The notes under the pieces were generated by a model. That model did no database searches and was not told the origin of the DNA. It saw only the letters and a program-made list of their open reading frames with translations. A DNA stretch of 64,000 nucleotides from Rhyacophila brunnea (taxonomy: Eukaryota > Arthropoda > Insecta > Trichoptera > Rhyacophilidae). This document shows positions 37,774 to 52,700 of this stretch, one piece after another (within the stretch, counting starts at the first letter, position 1; every line of letters begins with the position of its first letter). Where the stretch lies: positions 1 to 64,000 of the forward strand of contig JAGYXB010001339.1 in NCBI GenBank assembly GCA_022495005.1, written 5' to 3'. The translations under genes were made by a program, and so were the position numbers.

Positions 37774-40700
37774 CTGAAAAATAAAAGGAAAACAAAATTA
37801 ATGAATACCTACATTAATATGAGGCTATTAGTTCCAAAGTTAGTAACTTCCATTTTTACTTATTTTGATATTTAACTTCAAGTACTTTTCTATCATATGT
37901 ATAATCATAATAAGTTAGATAGAATTAAACCGGAGGCTGATTGCAAAATCGTTTACATTCATCAGTCGCCATTCTATATATTTTATAACTGACTTTTTTA
38001 TAAATTTAAAGTTGAGGACATTTATTTCGCTAGTCACCTTTTCCAATTATTTACTGATATGTTTGTAGAAAGAAAATTTTCAATTTGTAGTCCTAATTGC
38101 GCTTGACAGTTTTTTGCGATTATCTAAAATTGGCGGAATATGGAGGTTGTTGACTTTGAAACTTACAGACTCATATTATGTAATATTATAATGTTTAAAA
38201 TCATTAACTATATTTCGTCAATGAATTATACAAGATTGTTATTGAACATAGACAATTTGGAAAACCTGAGAATCATTATTATTATTCGAAAAAATATTTG
38301 AAGTGAGTGAGACTTATTTTACCACGTTTATATTAGCTCATATTCTTGTTTGTCCAGCACACATTTTTTCTTGTGTGTCCAGTCCTGGCAACTAAATTAT
38401 TAAAATGAAATTTCAGTATTCTATATTTATACAAAATGACATTTCAATAGTCTATATTTATTCAGTATTTCTATCAAGTACAAAAAAATTATTAATACAT
38501 AGAATTATCAAGTTTATATGATTCAACAGAAAATTTAAAAACGTGGTATATAAAAAGTTCTTTTAATCTTGTAATTATTTCAATTTAATTTGTATAGATA
38601 TGTTTCAATTTTATTATATATGTTACGCCGAATGTGCGAAATTGACTATTACATGAAATGGGCAAAATTTTGCCAAAATCATGAAAAATGCAAGCCCGTT
38701 CGTTACCTTATTCATGAATTAGACAAAATATCTGCCGAGTGCGTGAATTCGACAGTAATTTTTCTGCCTAGTTCATGCATTGGGCAAATTAGATAGTAGC
38801 ACTACGGTGGTGTTTTTTACAACTAAACCAAATGTGTGAAATGCTCATGGATTTGTCAAAATAGATGGTCACGCTCCGGTGGTGTTTTTTGCAACTAATC
38901 AAACTAACCAAATGTGTCAAATGTCATTCATTATATAAAAATATACCAATCAATAACTACAATGACGTTCATATCCATTTACTATTCCCAAAAAAAATCT
39001 AGAGTTATAATATGATAACCGAAGAATTTTATTAAAAGGTATTTTTGCGATTTGATTCGTGCTTGGGTATCAGGCAATGGTCGGTTGTTTGTTTGTGATA
39101 GTATGATTTGATAGTTTGTTGACAGTTGTTAGCTAACCTCAAAATGGACATTCAGTTGAATTCAGAATTACAAAACCTAACCTAACCTAATAATATTATA
39201 TTATGTCCAATTATAACTAATAAAACCATCCGTATTACAGCTTAAGAATTCCATACCCTGGCGAATTCACGCACTCGGCAGATAATTTACCTAATTCATG
39301 AATAAGGCAACGGGCTTGACTATTACATGAATTAGCCAAAATTTTGCCCATTTCATGTAAGTCAATTTCGCACATTCGGCGTAACATATACAGTGGAACC
39401 CAGATTTTACGTGCCCAGAATTCGAATTTTACCGCATTTTGTGTGTATTTTCTGCAGTCCCATTTCATTTTAGTACATTTAACACATTGATCGCCAACTA
39501 GTTTTACATAAAATAGTTAAAAAATGATTATTTGTTTTTAAGGTATTATTTGATAGGTTATGAAAGAATATAATGTTTTTTTTTCATTTTGATGATTTTT
39601 TTACGTAAATATTGATTTTTATGATGTGCCGGCCACATGTGTCCGTCGCGGCGCCAACAAGTTAATTTATTCTATTGCGCCGTGCCGGCCATTTCGCCGG
39701 TCACCTGTCCATATGTGTTGACGAGGGCATGGTGCCATTTCGCGGTGGAATTATATTTAGATTTAGATAGTATAATAAACAGAAAAGGCACAAATACGGA
39801 ATAAAAGTTTTCAAATTGGGTAGTATAATACCTGGATACACATAAACTGGAAATATACGTATACATACCTTATAATCATTTTTGTTATTCTATTTTTTAA
39901 TTATTTACATATTTTTTATAACTTACATTTTTAAAATCTATTTAATTTTTATTTTTATATCAATAAAAACACATTTAGAATTTAAAAGGAAAACTTTTTT
40001 TTTCATTATGTACATTCTTTACATTAGTGAGCCTATATTTTGTGACTGGGAAGACATATTTTCAGGCCAAGTGGCAGTAATATACAGAAGGGCCATGCCG
40101 GTCACCGCGTATCGAAAAATGCACTGCGCGCGTGCCCGCCGGCGCTGTAGAACAACTCTAAGGCAGATCTTCTTTGCCGGTCACCGGTGACCCCCATGGC
40201 CCCCTGAACGTAATCCAATGCCGGTCACCGGTGACCCCCATGGCGATCAACGTGTTAATACCCGATTTTCAAAAATGTAAAATCGAGGTTTTACTGTATG
40301 TTCAATAACAAATGCCGGTCTAATGAAGATGCTACGTTCCAACGCATTGAACCTATACTTGAAATGTATCTTGTGCAAAATATTAATACAAACAGTTGTC
40401 ATGTAAGGATCCGAGACCTGGTGCATGACCAAAACATGGTAAGAGTGTCGAACTCATTTGAGTGGAGCGTGCTGTATGGTATCTTTAGAGCCATCAAAGC
40501 CACACAGTTGGCATGGAGACGAAGATACAATTACGAGCCGTATACTTTGAATGGGGGCCCGCACATCATAGTCCAACAAATTAGACCACCATGTACATAG
40601 GATAGATGAGTCACGCATGACAAAGCAACTGACATTTGGGAAGCCAAAAGGCAAATGAAGTCCAGGTAGACCCACGATGGCCGCGCGGCTTAAGCGTTGG

Positions 40701-43700
40701 CCTTTGGCGTTGTGGGTCCCAGGTTTGAATCCTGTGTCTGGCAAGTACACATACTGTTTTTCAATTTGTGTATGACCCAGAGTATGGACCTAATAGGTTG
40801 AGCAAGTGGCTGACATCCATTTCTCGTAAAAAACAAAAATTTGTTAATGCAAACCTTCAGTCTGTGGAGGCCCATATGATCCTATTAGGATCGGACATGG
40901 TCCAAAAAAAAAACCTTGTAAAAAATGGAGGGATAATGGCGAGTTGGATTTAAAGACCTTGGCGTCCTAATTTGGAAAGCGGTATTAGACAGACCCCTAT
41001 GGAGGCAGATGCAGGAGGAGGTTAACGGCCCACATGCTCGTCGTAGGTCAAAATTGAGTTTTTATTGTATTTTCAAACCATGTTCCTGGACACTCCTTAA
41101 ACGTTGTAGATAATCTATTTATATAATTTTGAAGCCTTATTATCCTTTATATTTATATTAAACATTTGATGACTGCATAAAGTATTTTTGTTACATAAAA
41201 TAGTATTCTTTTAAACCTCTCGCTCTAATGTTTTAGAATATAGTCATATTTCGGTACCGGTAAACCGTAAAAGTGCTGACTGTCTCGCCCATCTCATTTT
41301 ACAAGAGTAACCGAGACGCGATTTTGTCATTCTATAGTAGTATTTGACAGCTGGTCCTGAAAATTATATATCATTCTACTGCGCAGGTGCAGATTTCGAA
41401 CAAATTCCAACTGTCGCGTGAAAATTCAGAAGCTTCCAAACTTTTTTGATTCATGCATGCAATCTTGCAACTTGCATGATAATACATACACATGCATTTT
41501 CCTGTTATGGCCGCGATAATACGTATTGTCAGCAGTAAATCCATGGATATGTATACGGGGTATTACTGTTGAATGGGGTTCTGTTATCCAGCACTATCTA
41601 CATTTTCAAATCGTACAACCTGTATCGAATATGGATTAGATAAAAATTCTGTGTATTTATGAATCTCTACTACAAATAAACTTTTTAGCATCAAGGACTA
41701 GTTAGATAACATACACCAGAAATGACAGAATTGCAAAAATTTTATTGTAACTGCGAAGCCGTTTGATTTTTCTGTTTCCACAATTCCGGCGAGATGAGAC
41801 CCTTGATTTTTTGACTTTTAACTATCTGTATTTGGTTTATCATTTCATTTCTTCTGTCTTTTAATGGGTTCAAAATTAAATGTAAATAATTACAAGATAA
41901 AAAAACTTTTTATATACAACGTTTTTAAATTTTCTGTTCAATTATTATGCTCAATATGCTCAGACTTGTACTTGATATGAAGTAAATAAAAAACAAACAA
42001 ACAAACAAATATAGAATACTGAAATGTCATTTTGATTTCCATAGTAACGCATGTATATATTAATAATTTAGTTGCTAGGACCACCCACTTAGCAACCAAT
42101 AATAGTGGATTGGATTATGGATTTCTTCCGAAATAACTTTTCATAGGAAACAGAATTAACTGAAAATGAATTCAATTTTACTTAAAGATGGCAAAAAGTA
42201 TTAAAAGAATGCATTGGCTTCGTGTTCTGATATATTCTAAAAGTTTCAAATGTCTAGCCAGTCGGGAAGTTTGTTAAAAATCGATTACAAGATTTGTACC
42301 GGATAAACAACCACCGGGCAAATAAGAATACGAGCTAAGAAAAACGTTGTAAAATGAGACAAATCACATAAGCACATACACAATATGCAATTACATAAAT
42401 TTGATATGTATTCGTGTTAAGCAATGGAAATATTAGATCAAAGCTGAAATTAGTAAAACATTATAATTACAATTCAAAACATGACAGAATGACATGACAA
42501 AAAAAAACACAAATAAACTGTACGCCTTACCTGGTATCAATATAATTTGGAACGTAAGTAAATTTGTCATGCGACTCAGTCTGTGTTTCGTTACATCCAT
42601 ATGTATATGTGGGCAAAAGGGGCGGTGGTGGCTTAGGTCCACCAAATCCAATCCATAATGAAAACGCTAGCCCACACATCAATCCAACAATACAACCCTT
42701 AACAGAAAAAATACATATTGATCAATAATTGTAAGTATATACACATCCACCAAATGCCACTTATTCGACACTTGCATTCTGATGCTGCTTATTTACAGTA
42801 GCGAGTCGTGGCACCTTACAAAGGCTCAGAGCAACAATATAGCAAGATTTGAGAGCAGATATTTGCAGTGGATTACTGGGTGTGCGGTGGTAAAACTTTA
42901 GAAGTAACAAGGAGATAAGAGAAAGGAGCATGCAGCCTTTTATCACATTGAGAGTGAAGAAGCGATTTTGGACCTAGCTTGACCACATGCTAAGGATGCC
43001 TCAAGAGAATTTCAACCTGACCTGCCTGTTCTTCGTCGTGTAAGGTCGCTAAATACCATCCATAGTGTATACGGTGGAGCTATGGAATACTGGTATGACC
43101 TGGGAAGATGTAAGAAGACTGACAAGCAAGACTACGACAGTAGACATAGATGCTGCTGGATCAATAAAATATTTCAGTTCTGCAGAAGTACGTCGCAACG
43201 ACGCAACACTCAGGACTGAGAGAAATGTAATCAACTTGGAGGGGCCTTCATCTAGCAGTGGGTAGATCCATATCGATGATTTTTATCTATGGAATGGATG
43301 TTATGAAGTTTTTTTTATTATTTAATAGCTGATTTAAGACATTGAAATAATGTAACAAAGGACATCCTACGACGAGCTAACTAAACAGATTTTTTATGTA
43401 AATTAGTTATTACTTATTAACCGATTAATATTATTCTTTTTAGTCTTTGTCATTACCTCATGACTGAGGATCGTGACCCAGATGATTTGGCTTCAATGGA
43501 TTGGCCCCATTCTTCTTGGCATTTGATGAGTCACATAAGGCCTGTGGCTACTGAAAGACTTGTGGTACACACAAATTTGGAGCATCCAAAGCGGCATGTC
43601 TGAAAGACAAGACAGCATGGGCGACACAAACAGATACCAACTATCCGAATAATTATGACTGTTAAGCCACGCGCAATCCTTAACCACTTGTGGATGCAAC

Positions 43701-46700
43701 AGCTTGCAATAACTCATGAAATTGTCATGATGAATTGAAGTGAATTTACAAGTAGTCGGCGGGGTAAATGTGAAAGTCAGTGGTATCTGCTAGATTTTGT
43801 TTACCCCGGCCCCTCCACCGAGTTAAAAATCAACAGTAAATTATGGATATTTTTTTTGGAAATGGACCCCACCCCAAATCATTTTGTTAACTTAATGTAA
43901 GTACCATATCCACCAGTATATGCAGTATATTTAGCTACCTCATGAAAGCATATAATTTGGTTCTATTTATTGTGTCATATGCAGCCTTAAAATCTATGAA
44001 TAGATGATGAGTTGGTATACTAAAATCTACAACTCGCGAATGGAGAACTACAAGGTTCTAAGTCTTAGTTTTTGGCAAAACAAAGATGACAATAAGGCAA
44101 CTTAGAATACTACTTCATTGTTGGGTTTGTTTTGTCAAGGAACACCTAGAAACTTGTAGTATTAGGCTCACTACCTAGTACTATGAAATTTGGTTTGTTG
44201 ATCTTTTCTTGGGGACTAATTATATCATAATTATTTAACCCTTTGACAAAATTATATATTTAATATATTATGCCGTGTCCACACTGGCAACAAGTTGCTG
44301 GCAACATCATTAAATTTTACGATAATTATCGTAAAATCTAACGAGGTTGCCAGCAACTTGTTGCCAGTGTGGACCCGGCATTATAATCATGGCTTAAATT
44401 CATAATACAGATTTTAAATAAAAATGCTACCAATCGTTGCAACTTTATCTAGCGGGCAGATATGATGAAAAAACAATGAAGAACTACTCACCTTTTCATT
44501 GGACCTGACGGTAAACATTCCCAGAGTAAAAATACCTAATAGAGGTCCGCCAACCACACCAAAGATAGTGAGAGCTGCTTGCAAAACTCCTCCAAGGAAC
44601 TGTGCAATGAATGCAATTGCGAGACATGCCAGTCCGTACAGGCACGCCATTATTTTGGTGTGGACAGTCATTCTTGAATCCGGCAGAGGTTTTTTTTTTA
44701 TTTTAGAATATAGCGGCTGTCAAAGGAAAGAAATTCAAAAGAAATTTAGTCTTTTCGGTGAATATTTGTAAATCAGAAATACTTCAAAAATACAACATTT
44801 ATGAATGAAGAAACTTGTTGTAACTGGACGCACATATTGAGGGCTCTACAATAACCTGTGCTGTAGTGGGGCAGACCACATGAGGTCGGTGCTTCATGAC
44901 ATTTTTTGAGATAAAGTGTGACCGTAAATATTTTTATACAATTTACTTAAAATATTAAATGTACAGAATTATGAATTCAATGAACTCAAAATATGTTTTT
45001 CTTGCAAAACTTATTCATTTTAATTTTGGAAAATATCTATAACTTACACATTTACACATACAGAAACACTATACACAGCAGGTAGGGATTCCAATCCCGG
45101 GATCCCGAGCTATTTTCGATACCTATGAATCCCGGGATTGATAAACATAATCCCGGGATTTCGGGATTGATTTTTTTATCAATTTTTATGGAAAATAAAA
45201 TAAAAGCGAAAATAAAACAGAAAAAATACTTTAAAAAAAAAATAACTACATTAGAAATAAACTGAGTTTGAATGAAGTTTGATTTATACCCATGTGTAAG
45301 TTGCCGATTCATTTTATGTTTTCACATAAATTATTAAAAATGAGAAAGATTGAAAAAAACAATGCTTAGCACTTTTAACAAAGTAATTCCACCATGATCT
45401 CATATGTTTTACGGCAGTTTTATTTGGCTGACTAATTAGATTTATGAAGTGGAAAGGCCATAAGTACGCCATGATTATTTGCTTTACTATTTTAAATCTC
45501 GCTAATCCATTCACTATGTCTTTACTATCAGAAACAGCAATCTCATATTAAATTCACATTATTATTTATATTACAATATTATTTACTCCATTAAACTTGT
45601 ATATTTCCAAGATTGAACGTATACAATAGTATAAATTATACTAGATTTATTTTTTACCGATTTTATCAATGTTATTTGTAAATATAAAAATTTTATATTA
45701 ACAATGGAAAAAAATGCCAATCCCGGGACCAGTCCCGGGATTGTCAAATTGTAATCTCGAAATCCCGGGATCAGAATTTTGGCTCGGGATTGGATTCCCT
45801 AACAGCAGGTAATGTAAAATTTCCATGGAAACAATTTCACTAGTGAATTGAGTCGCCTAGAGTCATAACTCACCTTTTGCAATTTTGTAATTTTTTAGTT
45901 AAATATACCAAGTGATCAAAGTTTAACATTAATTGATAATCATTTTTCTTGTGTCGATTTATTGATTTACGACGATGAATTCTATGTATTTGACATGATA
46001 AATATTACTACATGTCATTTAATTACCGAAATATTATTATTTTTGTCAGATAGTCATTGTTTAGCTCCACATGAAGATATTAGATTATTTCAAACCTATA
46101 ATATAAATTAAAAAATATGCCAGGTTTGATCGATTCTTGCACGAAACTACTCAGGTGGAAACACCTGAGTGTGTTAGTTTGACAAGGAAGATTGAATGAA
46201 ACAAACCTTGACATAGTCCTGGAGAGTAACTGCTGCTAGACTATTACATGCTGCGGATACTGTCGACAATGAAGCACTAAATATTCCAGCAATAAATAAA
46301 CCCGCCAGGCCAGGAGTTCCACCCATGGCATCCACAACATAAAATGGCATCAGTTGGTCATTAGATGTAATCTTTCCAGTTTTTAACGGATCGCAACTGT
46401 GGTATCTTGAAAATATAGCTAGTCCACTAAAAAAGAGCAAAAAAACAACATGTATTGTTTTATATTCAAAGGATTGGGACAGGACGGTGGTGATGTAAAA
46501 TTTAGTTATGTCACAGAAGCAATGGCAAAATATCCGCTTCTAATGTCAACTTTCGTATATTTTGAGATTTGTTTCGACTTTGACGCACAGATAGTGACAC
46601 TCGAAGAGGATTGTCATTATGGTCCACATCAGATCTGGTATAAGAGTGTTGCTATTGCACATGATTAATTTAAAAAACACGCATAATTTTTAAAATCTCA

Positions 46701-49700
46701 AAAATGTTTTGTAAAAAAGGGTTTCATGATTTTTTTCGTCACACCAGTAGTGATGCGGCCCGCGTTACTTTACAAATATATGTATTTGGCCCGAAGAAAA
46801 AAAAGGTTGAGTATCATTGGTTTAAGCAATGGTGTTGTGTAAAATTAAAAGAATGTCATGACATGAAGTGATGTCAAAATATATTTTGCAATTTTGTCAA
46901 AATATTGAAATTAAAGCAATATTTAAAAATAATGATTAATAAATACCTACATAAACAAAACAATTTGGCTGTCCCAAAATATAATCGCTGTAGAAGTTAC
47001 ATTTTTAAATATAGTGTAGGCATAAATATTGTTTGAATTGAAATTTGAATTTTTATTTTCCAATTTAAAAAATATATAAATTTGCCTACATTCAGCTAAA
47101 CTTATTTTTCCAGTTGTCAGCATAAATCAATATACCGGAAATATCACATATTATCGTCGTTCATTTTTTACAAACACGTACCCATCTCAATTTTTGTCAG
47201 TTTTGAGTTGTTTGATGCATTGAATTCAGAATTTGAATATGCACATATTCCACAACATGTATCTTAAAACATACTTTATAGCATAATACGAGGGTGGGTC
47301 AATAATTCCTTAGAAAAAAGCATTAAAACAGTTTTTATTTTTGTATTTTTTTTTTATTTCTCAACATAATCTCCTTGGAGCTCAATACATTTAGTTAGAC
47401 GTTTCTCAATATTTTTTAAACCGTCAGAAAAATAAGTTTTCGGAAGGTCCTCAAAATAAGCATTTGTCCGATCGATGACTTCTTCATTTGCAAAAAAGCC
47501 TTGTCCACTTAGCCATTTTTTTAAGTTTGGGAAAAGGAAAAAGTCACTGGGGGCTAAATCTGGCGAATACGGTGAGTGGTCGACCAATTCGAACTTCAAT
47601 TCTTCAATTTTAGCCATTGATCGTAAACATGTGTGAACACGGGCATTGTTCTGATGAAAGAAGATTTTTTTCCTGTTTAAATGAGGCCATTTTTCTTCAA
47701 TTTCGTTTTTTAGCTGGTCCAATAAAGATGCATAATAATCCCCTGTTATTGTTTTCCTTTTTCCAAATAGTCAACGAAAATAATTCCACGTGCATCCCAA
47801 AATACAGTAGCCATAACCTTACCAGCTGATTTTACGGTTTTCGCCTTCTTTGGACATGGTTTGTCTTTGCAATCCACTGCTTTGACTGTTCTTTCGTCTC
47901 GGGAGTATAGTGGTGTATCCATGTTTCATCTACAGTCACAAAGCGACGAAAAAATTCATCCGGATTGCGTTGCATGAGCGACAACAGGGCTTTAGTGGCC
48001 ACCACCCTATTGCGTTTATTGTCGACTGTGAGCAAACGCGGCACCCATCTTGCAGAAATATTTTCATGCCCAATTTGTCATGTAAAATAGAAATGACGCT
48101 ACCTTTTGAGATCCCTGTAACCTCAATTATCTCACTCAACTTTAATCTTCGGTCACTTAATACCATATGGTGGATTTTATTGATCATATCTGGTGTAGTC
48201 ACCTCTACAGGACGTCCTGAGCGTGGTTCATCCTTTGTTGATGTACGACCACGTTTAAATTCATTTAACCAGTTATAAATAGTTGCAAGTGAAGGAGCAG
48301 ATATGCCGTGAACTAAATCCAACTCATTTTTTATTTCCTTTGCTATTAACCCTTTTATATTAAAATGTTTAATAACAGCTCTAAACTCAATTTTCTCCAT
48401 TTTCCATTTTTCCATTTTCCACAAGCAAAATTTTTTTTTAAATGTACGAAAAACGCACAACAACCCGACCAATCTGATTGAAACTTCGCAGCATACTGAA
48501 TCGGTAGTGCCGCTGCATGAAAACAAACCGCTTACAGTACTAGTCGCGCCACTTGTCGGCTTTTCTAAGGACTTATTGACCCACCCTCGTAGATTTAAGC
48601 AATGACAAAAAACTCATATCACAATAAAAGACGTTTAAAAATATTATAAACTCGTATCTTGAGTTACGTGTTTGTAAGTATACCTACAGAATACTGAACT
48701 CCGACAGATGATTATACTGAAGCACTTTCTCGTAAGTCAAGATACGTGTTTACTGCAGTAATATTGTGGAATGACTCACAGTAAACTTGCAACGCATTCT
48801 CGTATCTCCGACAATATGACTGATCCGGTCGAAAGTATAGTGCGATAGATTGAAGAAACATAACATTTTTTTCATGAAAATATGTGTAATTATTCTAAAT
48901 GGATATTTCATAGAAGAAAATTTATATCTGAATCAAAAACTGAGAGAATAAAGTTGTTATTTCACCTGAAAAGTTGTGTTTTTTGAGATACGTGTTTGTA
49001 GAAAATTAACAATGATATGTATCATATTCAAATTATGCAAATGCATAACAAAGCTTTTTTGTCTCTACTGATCATTTTCATAAATGGTTCATTTGTAGTA
49101 GGTACTGCACTTGCATCTACAATATAATATGTAGGGTATTTTAAATTTCTTAATAAGGCAAATGCTGAATAACAATTTGGAAATTGATATAACTCAATAT
49201 AAAAATAACGATAATAAGATTGATACTAACCTAAATGAAGTACTAAAACTTAAAAGTGATAAAATCGGCCAGTTCCACCAAAGGCATTTCTGAGATGTTT
49301 TTAAATCTTTCACTGTAAGTAATCTCTGCACCTAAATTTAAAAAAATTAACAAGAGCATATTGAAACCATATAAATAATAATAATAATAATAAATTTATT
49401 AACAGACCCTATGCAAACTGAATAAAAAATATTACATATATTATAAGAACAAACATTAATATATTATTATTACCTATTCAAAAGTTTTATCTTTGAAATC
49501 ATAATATTTTTAAGTAGCTGCAATGTCTAATAAATACTATATCAATTATTGTAGTTAAAAATCTGAATCCAATATCTTAATATAATAAAAATCAAATCAT
49601 TTTTATCTTTCTATTTATTAGATGTCAAAGATTATTATTTATCTTTCATCGCTCTTAGACAAAAGATTTTAGTTTGAAAATTATCATCTCAATGACGTCT

Positions 49701-52700
49701 TAAATGTACTTGATTACAGACTAGCAATTTATTATTATGCATACTTTGTATCATCAGTAAACATATTTGTTTAGATTACGTATTCATAATCTGACGACTT
49801 CTAAGAACAATAAAAAATATATAGTATTGCGACAGATAACACTTATCTTACACAGAATACATCCACTTATATAATAACCATGTTATGATTGTTTATGGGA
49901 ATATTCACACAGTGAATATGATAAGACAGAAATGAAGAAGTTAAAATTAAGTAGATCACAGGAGAGTTTTATGAATATTAAATCAATTTGAATATGGTTA
50001 AAAAAGTGGTAAAACACCATCCCACGCCAAGACTAGCACAAGCATATTGACCTCAGTGTAAAGATATCTTAAATATTTGTTGATAATCATTTACCCTACT
50101 CATCAGATTAATATACTCGTACTGGATCCAAATATATATACATATTGATTCAAAATATGTATATTCATAGATGCTGTGGGATTCAATTCTGCGACCCATG
50201 GAATAAAAAAATTAGGATTCTAGCCCATGCTCCACATTGGCTACATGTTATTGTAAAACCACAATTTTGTTTTTGGCATTCAGACATTAAAATTAGTATG
50301 TTTAGTATGCACGTTTGCATGGTTGAATATTCCTCAAAAATATGTATAGGAATAGTAGGCAAGACGATTCATTGTTTTTTTAATTTAAAAAGATCGCTAA
50401 GTACCTTGTATTCGGAGCAACAAAGCAATATAATATTGTTATCAGATATAATTGAATGTGCTATATTATACAATTATAGATTACTATAAACACACAATAG
50501 TAATAAAATATTAATAGAAAATAGAAACAAATCTAGAAAAAAATCTCATATAAAATATAATTTCTGTACCCATAAGCCAGACTACCTTATGTCCAAAAAT
50601 AATACTTACGGGAAAATGCAATGTTAATGTATTTACAGCTGTATTATTTTAGGAATCTTGGGTTTATATTATGAATAGAATCAAATTGTGAATCAAAGAT
50701 GACAGATATGATAATTTTTGTAAAAAATAGGTACTTATTGTACGACAACATCTTTTTGGCTACGTGTGAAAACTGTGAACTAACATGCTCCGCCCATTTT
50801 TACCCGGAATTCCATTATAAACTAACAAGCTCCTCCCATTTAGTAGACAGCAGTGCCTAGAAGCGTAGCCAAGAAGATGTTGTCGTACAATAGCTGCGAA
50901 ATTTTACTTTCCCTGGTTATGAACTACAGATATAATATAATATAAAATAGTACCTACTAGCAAGGCCCCCACAAGGGGGGGACTGACAGGGCTATAGCCT
51001 GGAGCCCAGCGTGACGGGTCAATCAGATAAGTGAGATAACACACATCACAAATTTTCTATAATAGTAAAAAAAAAAATCGCCTAGCGCTATTTTACTTCA
51101 AGACTGTTAACATTTTAAAATTTGTAGTTGTGCAATGCAATTTTTGATAATTGTATGTAGATACTCCATAATTTAAGTCATGCCTACTATATTTTTAATA
51201 CAATGTTAATAATTAAATAAAAAGCTTGTCTTAGAAAACAGATATAAATTAATATAAAAGTGAAGATTTTTATTTAAAAAATTCATTCTTTTAATTATGT
51301 TATTGTTTTTAAGTGCAAGTGATCTAATTAATTAGTTTATATTTATTGTCATTCGAATCCCATACAAAAATTTGATTCATATAAGACGTATATTATACAT
51401 GAAGAGATTTACTCAAGTAGTAAATAGAAATAGGTTACAGCAGCCAAGTTAGTAGAGCATCTGCTTCTGAAGCCAAGGGTTCGATCTCATGGCTCCCAAA
51501 TATATTATGTTGACTTTTCAATGTGTGCTTGATCAAAATAGAAAACAACTATTCCCCATGAAAAAATGGAGGCCCATATGCTCCATTTATGAAGCAAAAA
51601 TGGGAATAGATTTACTTTGAAATGGACGTGGGTGACATTATTTTTATTATAATTTTGTGCAGTGCCAGAAAAGGTTCTTTAGTACCTACTAGTAAGTAAA
51701 TCATTATGTAAATAAAAGTTCAATTATTTTAATGGATCAGAAAACAATCAAAAGTCTTGAAGTATTGATATGACGATTTTATATCCCTTTCTACATTTAC
51801 ATTATCAAGATCATAAATTAAAATCTGATACAAGAAAATTGAGAAAGAGATAATAATTCTATTATTTCAGATTACACTATTATCTGGTGTTGATTAAATT
51901 AGTAAGAATTTTTTATTATTCTTTTTCAAGATTAAAGATTTTAAAATGCAAACCGTTTTTATTTACATGAATCAGAAATATACTTACTAGAAAAAAACCT
52001 TCCTTGAACAGAGTGGGATTCGAACACAACGACAAGTGTGAAAGTTTCAACAGCATTAGATTTTGAATAATTGTTCTACAAGCTATAGAATTCTTACGAT
52101 AAACTGACATATTATAAGGTTTTATTAGGCTCTAACCATCAATGTACCAACACCGGTAAAATTATGAGACACCTATAAATTTATATGGCTTACCTGTGTT
52201 TGGTTAACAGCGTATAATGATAAATATGTAACCATTCCACCAATGGTAAGCGACCACCATGTATGTCTAACAGTTGGGTCAGGGCTGAAACTAGAGTTAA
52301 TTTTACTAAGCTTTGTTCACCAACAGCTTGCAATTGTTTTAACTAATCAGTTATCAACTAAATCAGTAGTTTTGTAAAATTCAAGATGATTTATGATTTA
52401 TATTTTTTAATTGGGTCTACAATCCTATGCGGATCTGGGCCGCCTCACAAAAAGGTTTCTTAACAGATTTTTTGTTTAACCTATTAAGTCGAAACACTAG
52501 GTCTAAAAACATTAAAAAACAATATGTGAATTTTTTCCAGACCCAGGATTCGAACCCGAGACCCATGACACCATAAGCCTGGCGCGTAGCCGCTTGGCCA
52601 TCGTGGGCATAATTTATATATATACGTTATTTCAGAAATAAAAGTTCTGGTAAGCAATCATAATATTATTAAAGCATTCATTTTGGCAAATATTATTCTA

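Noticed and set aside
44414..44671. ATG in [13 protein letters not shown] as a separate small membrane protein start
   Set aside because: It is internal to symporter exon 8; the upstream in-frame codons to the acceptor match the family.
47832..48278. Overlapping plus- and minus-strand ORFs in the mariner copies as separate genes
   Set aside because: They are frames of one broken transposase or antisense shadows of it.
48600..48990. Three loose copies of ATACGTGTTTGTA as a CRISPR or regulatory array
   Set aside because: Spacing is irregular, units differ and there are only three; a decayed MITE is more likely. No CRISPR array exists in the window.
50145..50489. 114-codon ORF in symporter intron 5
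   Set aside because: Contains no known motif, lies antisense in an intron, and has AT-driven codon content.
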